Below, piece by piece: positions 60,046 to 64,000 of a stretch of 64,000 bases of DNA. The DNA is from Meridianimaribacter flavus (lineage in GTDB: Bacteria > Bacteroidota > Bacteroidia > Flavobacteriales > Flavobacteriaceae). The stretch is from positions 868,001 through 932,000 of the forward strand of contig NZ_SOQZ01000001.1 in the NCBI RefSeq assembly GCF_004366715.1, in the 5' to 3' direction. Both the position numbers and the translations under genes were made by a program. Within the stretch, counting starts at the first letter, position 1; each line of letters opens with the position of its first letter. The notes beneath the pieces are model-generated. The model searched no databases. It saw only the letters and a program-made list of their open reading frames with translations, and was not told the origin of the DNA.

Positions 60046-61065
60046 ATGAATCCATTAATAAAGCTCTTTAGATCCAGAATTTACACAGCAGTATTAATGC
60101 TGCTTTTGGTTATACTTATAGGTGTATTCGGATTTAAAATGTTATCAGGCTACACATGGATTGATGCAATATACATGACGGTTATAACCGTTACTACAGT
60201 TGGGTTTGGTGAAGTACAACCTTTAGATACGCAATCAAAAATTTTTACGGTATTTTTAATTTTGGCAAGTATAGTAATTGTAGGTTATGCTATATCCATT
60301 ATTACCGAATATATTTTAAGCAAAAGCAATTATGAAGAACTAAAACAAAAAAAGATGCAAAAAAAGATTGATAGTCTTAAAAACCACATTATTATTTGTG
60401 GTTATGGAAGAAACGGTTCTCAAGCAGCAAAAAAGTTAATAGCTTATGAAAAAGACTTTGTTGTAATTGAAAAAGATAAAGAAATAATTGACAAATTTCA
60501 AAGTGAATTAGTTAGCTTTATTCAAGGTAATGCCAATGAAGATGAAATTTTATTACAAGCAGGAATTGATAGAGCAAGTACGTTAATTTCGGCACTTCCT
60601 AATGATGCAGATAATTTATTTGTAGTGCTTTCAGCTAGACAAATTAATAAAGACTTGACCATTATTAGTAGAGCCTCTCAGCAAACATCCTACAATAAAT
60701 TAAAGCTAGCAGGAGCAAATAATGTTATTTTACCTGATATGATAGGAGGAGACCATATGGCTTCTTTGGTTGTGGTTCCTGATTTGATTGAGTTTATTGA
60801 TAACCTATCTATTGTAGGTAAAGCCAATATAAATATTGAAGAAATTGCAGTAGAAAAGCTTTATAATCCATCAACAATAAAAACACTTCGGGATTTAGAC
60901 CTTCGTAAAAAAACAGGATGTAATGTTATAGGTTTTAAAGATGGACAAGGCGATTATATTGTTAATCCTGAAGCTGATATTGAATTGGTGCCAAAATCAA
61001 AAATCATTGTGTTAGGTAGACCAGAACAAATAAAAAAGCTTAATTCCCTATACAATATTCAATAA
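60046..61065 (+). CDS. Potassium channel with RCK (TrkA-N) domain
   Basis: The 339-residue protein has two membrane helices (about 12-34 and 68-92) around the pore loop with selectivity filter TVGFGE (51-56). A TrkA-N domain (NHIIICGYGRNGSQAAKKL near 112-130) and a TrkA-C-like end (about 250-335) follow. It should be a homotetrameric K+ channel gated by nucleotides or ligand binding at RCK. It is in the inner membrane and likely cotranscribed with the PspC gene. Confidence 0.9.
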   Translation: MNPLIKLFRSRIYTAVLMLLLVILIGVFGFKMLSGYTWIDAIYMTVITVTTVGFGEVQPLDTQSKIFTVFLILASIVIVGYAISIITEYILSKSNYEELKQKKMQKKIDSLKNHIIICGYGRNGSQAAKKLIAYEKDFVVIEKDKEIIDKFQSELVSFIQGNANEDEILLQAGIDRASTLISALPNDADNLFVVLSARQINKDLTIISRASQQTSYNKLKLAGANNVILPDMIGGDHMASLVVVPDLIEFIDNLSIVGKANINIEEIAVEKLYNPSTIKTLRDLDLRKKTGCNVIGFKDGQGDYIVNPEADIELVPKSKIIVLGRPEQIKKLNSLYNIQ

Positions 61066-61174
61066 CAAGACATTCAATTTAACCTTAGATGTTTTAAAAA
61101 CTCATTTTTTTTTAGCATCTTGTTACCCAATTAACATTAAATTATACTTAAACTAACTAAATTTTAATATACCC

Positions 61175-62845
61175 ATGAAGAACTATCTTCTTACACTAAT
61201 GACATTAATTTTACCACTAGCCATTTCAGCTCAAGAAAAAGGATTGGATGAAATAGTAAATGATGCTTTTATGCCAGTTGCTGAAGGTTGGGAAGGATTT
61301 ATTTTAACGTCTATCCCAATTGCAGGTTTAAATGTACCAATAGTGGTTATTCTCTTAGTTGTAGGTGCCACTTTTTTTACGCTTTATTTTAAAGTACCTA
61401 GTATTACTAAATTTCCAACTGCAATTAATACAGTTAGAGGACGATATGTGGATATTGAAAAGCATGGTGTTGATAAATTATATGATAATGACGAAGCGTT
61501 AGCTGAAGAAGATATCCAAGATACTATTAGGGACGAAAGTGCTCATGGTGAGGTGTCTCACTTTCAGGCATTAGCAACAGCAGTTTCAGGTACTGTAGGA
61601 TTAGGTAATATTGCAGGTGTTGCAGTAGCAATTGCAACTGGTGGTCCAGGAGCAACATTTTGGATGATTGTATGTGGATTATTAGGGATGTCAACCAAGT
61701 TTGTAGAGTGTACTCTTGGTGTAAAATATAGAGATGTAGGAAAAGATGGAACTATCTATGGTGGTCCAATGTACTATTTATCAAAAGGATTAAAAGCAAC
61801 AGGCAAAGCAGGACTAGGAAAAGTACTGGGAATTTTATTTGCGATTTTGTGTGTTGGTGCTTCTTTTGGAGGTGGAAATGCATTTCAATCTAACCAAGCA
61901 ACAGTTCAAATATCTTCATTAATTGGTGTTTCAGGTGGAGCAACGGGTTCTATAATTGGTTTAATACTAGCTGTGTTAGTTGGTATTGTAATTATTGGAG
62001 GTATCAAACGTATTGCTAAAATCACTGAAAAAATTGTCCCTTTTATGGCTGGGATCTATGTATTAGCAGCTTTAATTATCATTTTCGCAAACTTTAAATA
62101 TATTGATGATGCCTTCGGGTTAATCATGGAAGGAGCATTTACACCAATGGCAGGACTAGGTGGATTTATAGGAGTGCTTATTGTTGGTTTCCAGCGTGCA
62201 GCATTTTCTAATGAAGCAGGAGCAGGTTCAGCAGCAATTGCACATTCAGCAGTACGTACTAAATATCCAGCATCTGAAGGTGTTGTTGCTCTTTTAGAAC
62301 CATTTATTGATACTGTAGTTATTTGTACAATGACAGCTCTAGTTATCATTTTCTTTAATATTGATGGTACAAATATGCAAAGCGTGTTTACTTATGGAGC
62401 TGTTGAAGGTAGTAATGTAATGATTAATGCTACTGGAGAGCGAATAGGAGGTGTTGATTTAACATCAGAAGCATTCGACTCAGTAATTCCAGGATTCTCT
62501 TATGTGTTAACTATTGCTATTGTATTGTTTGCGTTTTCAACAATGATTTCTTGGTCTTATTATGGTTTACAGTCTTGGAAATACCTTTTCGGAAGAGGTA
62601 AAGCGGCTGATTTAACTTATAAAATATTATTCTTATTATTTGTAATTATTGGAGCTGCTGCTACTTTAGACGCAGTAATTAAGTTCTCTGATGCAATGAT
62701 ATTAGCGTTGGTATTCCCTAACATGATTGGGTTATTACTCTTATTCCCTAAAGTAAGAGAGGAAATGAAGCGTTACTTAGATGCTATTGCAATTAAAAAA
62801 GAAGCCTTAGAAGATGGTCATGAAGACATTACTAAGCACATGTAA
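61175..62845 (+). CDS. Alanine/glycine:cation symporter (AgcS)
   Basis: The 556-residue protein has about 10-11 helices. It carries the AgcS signatures AVSGTVGLGNIAGVAVAIATGGPGATFWMIVCGLLG near 145-180, GGPMYYLSKGL near 205 and VGFQRAAFSNEAGAGSAAIAHSAVRTKYPASEG near 340-372. An N-terminal extension with a signal-like helix (1-20) is present. It imports alanine or glycine with Na+. A helix-hairpin-helix gene follows after nine bases. Confidence 0.93.
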   Translation: MKNYLLTLMTLILPLAISAQEKGLDEIVNDAFMPVAEGWEGFILTSIPIAGLNVPIVVILLVVGATFFTLYFKVPSITKFPTAINTVRGRYVDIEKHGVDKLYDNDEALAEEDIQDTIRDESAHGEVSHFQALATAVSGTVGLGNIAGVAVAIATGGPGATFWMIVCGLLGMSTKFVECTLGVKYRDVGKDGTIYGGPMYYLSKGLKATGKAGLGKVLGILFAILCVGASFGGGNAFQSNQATVQISSLIGVSGGATGSIIGLILAVLVGIVIIGGIKRIAKITEKIVPFMAGIYVLAALIIIFANFKYIDDAFGLIMEGAFTPMAGLGGFIGVLIVGFQRAAFSNEAGAGSAAIAHSAVRTKYPASEGVVALLEPFIDTVVICTMTALVIIFFNIDGTNMQSVFTYGAVEGSNVMINATGERIGGVDLTSEAFDSVIPGFSYVLTIAIVLFAFSTMISWSYYGLQSWKYLFGRGKAADLTYKILFLLFVIIGAAATLDAVIKFSDAMILALVFPNMIGLLLLFPKVREEMKRYLDAIAIKKEALEDGHEDITKHM

Positions 62846-62854
62846 AATACTATT

Positions 62855-63733
62855 ATGAAAAATATTAAATCCCATTTCATGTTCACTAAGCAACAACGGA
62901 ATGGGATTTTTTTATTGTTGCTACTCATCGTTGCGTTTCAGTGTGTTTACTTTTTTGTTGATTTTAGTGAAACTGAAATAAAAGTGGATGAAAACGAATT
63001 AAGTGATTTTAAAGCTGAAATAGATTCGCTTCGATTAGTTGAAATTGAAAACCGAAAACCAAAACTATATCCTTTTAATCCAAATTTTATTACCGATTAC
63101 AAAGGCTATACTTTAGGAATGACCAATGAAGAAATTCATAGATTGTTAACTTACCGAAAACAAGATAAGTGGATTAATTCGGTACAGCAGTTTCAAGAAG
63201 TTACTCAGGTTTCAGATTCTTTACTGAATGCAATTTCTCCTTATTTTAAGTTTCCAGAATGGGTTACTAATCCTAAGCCTAAAACTACTTTTCAATATCA
63301 AAATAATAATACACCTAAGACCTACAATCAAAAGCAAGATTTAAACAAGGCGACAGCTGCTCAACTTCAAAAAGTGAATGGTATTGGAGAAACACTTTCT
63401 AAGCGAATTGTTCAATATAGAAATAAGTTTCAAGGTGGTTTTATAGCTGATGTTCAACTTACAGAAGTATATGGATTATCACCAGAAGTTATTGAACGTC
63501 TTACAAATGAGTTTACCGTTAAAACGCCAAGAGTAGTAAAAAAGATAAATTTAAACACAGCTACAAGAGACGAATTGGTTACCATTCAGCATATTGATTA
63601 TGAGATTGCACATGCCATAATTGAACAAAGAACTTTACGAGAAGGATTCAAATCTTTGGACGATTTAGCAAAAGTTAAAGACTTTCCACTAAATAAAATT
63701 GAGATAATTAAGTTATATTTGACACTCAATTAA
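62855..63733 (+). CDS. Helix-hairpin-helix (ComEA-like) membrane-anchored protein
   Basis: The 292-residue protein has an N-terminal membrane helix (about 18-37) and helix-hairpin-helix units: LNKATAAQLQKVNGIGETLSKRIVQYRNKFQGGF near 164-197 and INLNTATRDELVTIQHIDYEIAHAIIEQR near 231-259. A more diverged one lies near 95-140. ComEA-like proteins bind DNA outside the inner membrane in uptake. Competence is possible here but not shown; a related DNA-binding role is equally likely. Confidence 0.83.
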   Translation: MKNIKSHFMFTKQQRNGIFLLLLLIVAFQCVYFFVDFSETEIKVDENELSDFKAEIDSLRLVEIENRKPKLYPFNPNFITDYKGYTLGMTNEEIHRLLTYRKQDKWINSVQQFQEVTQVSDSLLNAISPYFKFPEWVTNPKPKTTFQYQNNNTPKTYNQKQDLNKATAAQLQKVNGIGETLSKRIVQYRNKFQGGFIADVQLTEVYGLSPEVIERLTNEFTVKTPRVVKKINLNTATRDELVTIQHIDYEIAHAIIEQRTLREGFKSLDDLAKVKDFPLNKIEIIKLYLTLN

Positions 63734-63752
63734 TGACATAAAAAAAGCATAT

Positions 63753-64000
63753 ATGAATAGCATGTACTTCACCGAAGAACATCAATTGTTTAGACAAAGT
63801 TTACAAGATTTTTTAAAGAAAGAGGTCGTTCCACATATTGAAAAATGGGAAAAATCAGGAACCGTAGAACGTTTCATCTGGGAAAAGTTTGGAGAGATGG
63901 GATTTTTTGGTTTAGCATACCCTGAAGAGTATGGAGGTTTAAATCTCGACTTGTTTTATACTGTTATTCTTTTGGAAGAACTTCAAAAAATCAACTCTGG
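63753..64000 (+). CDS. Acyl-CoA dehydrogenase, 5' part
   Basis: The frame opens at 63753 and runs off the window after 82 codons. MYFTEEHQLFRQSLQDFLKKEVVPHIEKWEKSG and FGEMGFFGLAYPEEYGGLNLDLFYTVILLEELQKINSG form the N-terminal helical domain of acyl-CoA dehydrogenases. An ATG at 63762 is an alternative start. The substrate chain length cannot be judged without the rest of the gene. Confidence 0.87.
   Translation, partial: MNSMYFTEEHQLFRQSLQDFLKKEVVPHIEKWEKSGTVERFIWEKFGEMGFFGLAYPEEYGGLNLDLFYTVILLEELQKINS

Overview
The window looks like chromosomal DNA of a member of the Flavobacteriaceae (Bacteroidota). The base composition is strongly AT-rich. Several upstream regions carry the Bacteroidota -7 box TAnnTTTG, the tmRNA tag reads GENNYALAA, and many genes are flavobacterial families (CreD with a small winged-helix regulator, DUF2851, NamZ/DUF1343, AgcS symporter, lipoproteins with short SCK/SCQ-type lipoboxes). 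The genus cannot be fixed from the sequence alone. No insertion sequence, prophage, CRISPR array, rRNA or tRNA was seen; the only stable RNA recognised is tmRNA.

Layout. Positions 1-3.2 kb: a minus-strand accessory stretch (partial VOC protein, two unknowns, an esterase with TPR tail) separated by repeat-bearing spacers. 3.2-10.8 kb: trmL, a 47-codon small ORF, and a complete tryptophan operon trpE-G-D-C-F-B-A on the minus strand. It is preceded by a promoter, a leader ORF with three consecutive Trp codons and an intrinsic terminator, which is a classical attenuator. Several palindromic repeats have invaded the operon, one of them inside trpF. 10.9-15.1 kb: a plus-strand thiol/sulfur redox set (TlpA-like lipoprotein, redoxin, two rhodaneses, DsbD-like reductase). 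15.1-15.5 kb: tmRNA on the minus strand. 15.6-25.1 kb: an NAD(P)-dependent dehydrogenase, small membrane proteins (DUF1361, DUF2809), a creD operon with a winged-helix regulator and two matching operator-like palindromes, DUF1801, GNAT, kdsA and typA.

25.3-41.5 kb: a surface-polysaccharide locus of many short opposing transcription units. It holds glycosyltransferases, two tandem flippases, hexapeptide acyltransferases, FdtA/FdtB enzymes for a dTDP-3-amino-3,6-dideoxyhexose, an Acetyltransf_6-type protein, a 2-oxoglutarate oxygenase and several methyltransferases. 41.5-48.8 kb: ftsE, a 1006-residue TPR protein followed by an outer-membrane beta-barrel protein, and an amidohydrolase. 48.9-51.3 kb: four unrelated small unknown genes in one orientation, with hairpin-forming attC-like elements between them; this looks like a cassette array without an integrase in view. 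51.3-64 kb: mostly ordinary chromosomal genes (methyltransferase, YkgJ-type protein, sterol-desaturase family, GDPD, NamZ, FtsX-like permease, cysteine synthase family, DUF2851, PspC, K+ channel, AgcS symporter, helix-hairpin-helix protein, start of an acyl-CoA dehydrogenase).

The most interesting signals are the WWW trp attenuator, the repeat-derived in-frame insertion in TrpF, the shared palindromic operators of the creD operon, and the attC-like cassette array with a related element 46 kb away beside the esterase gene.
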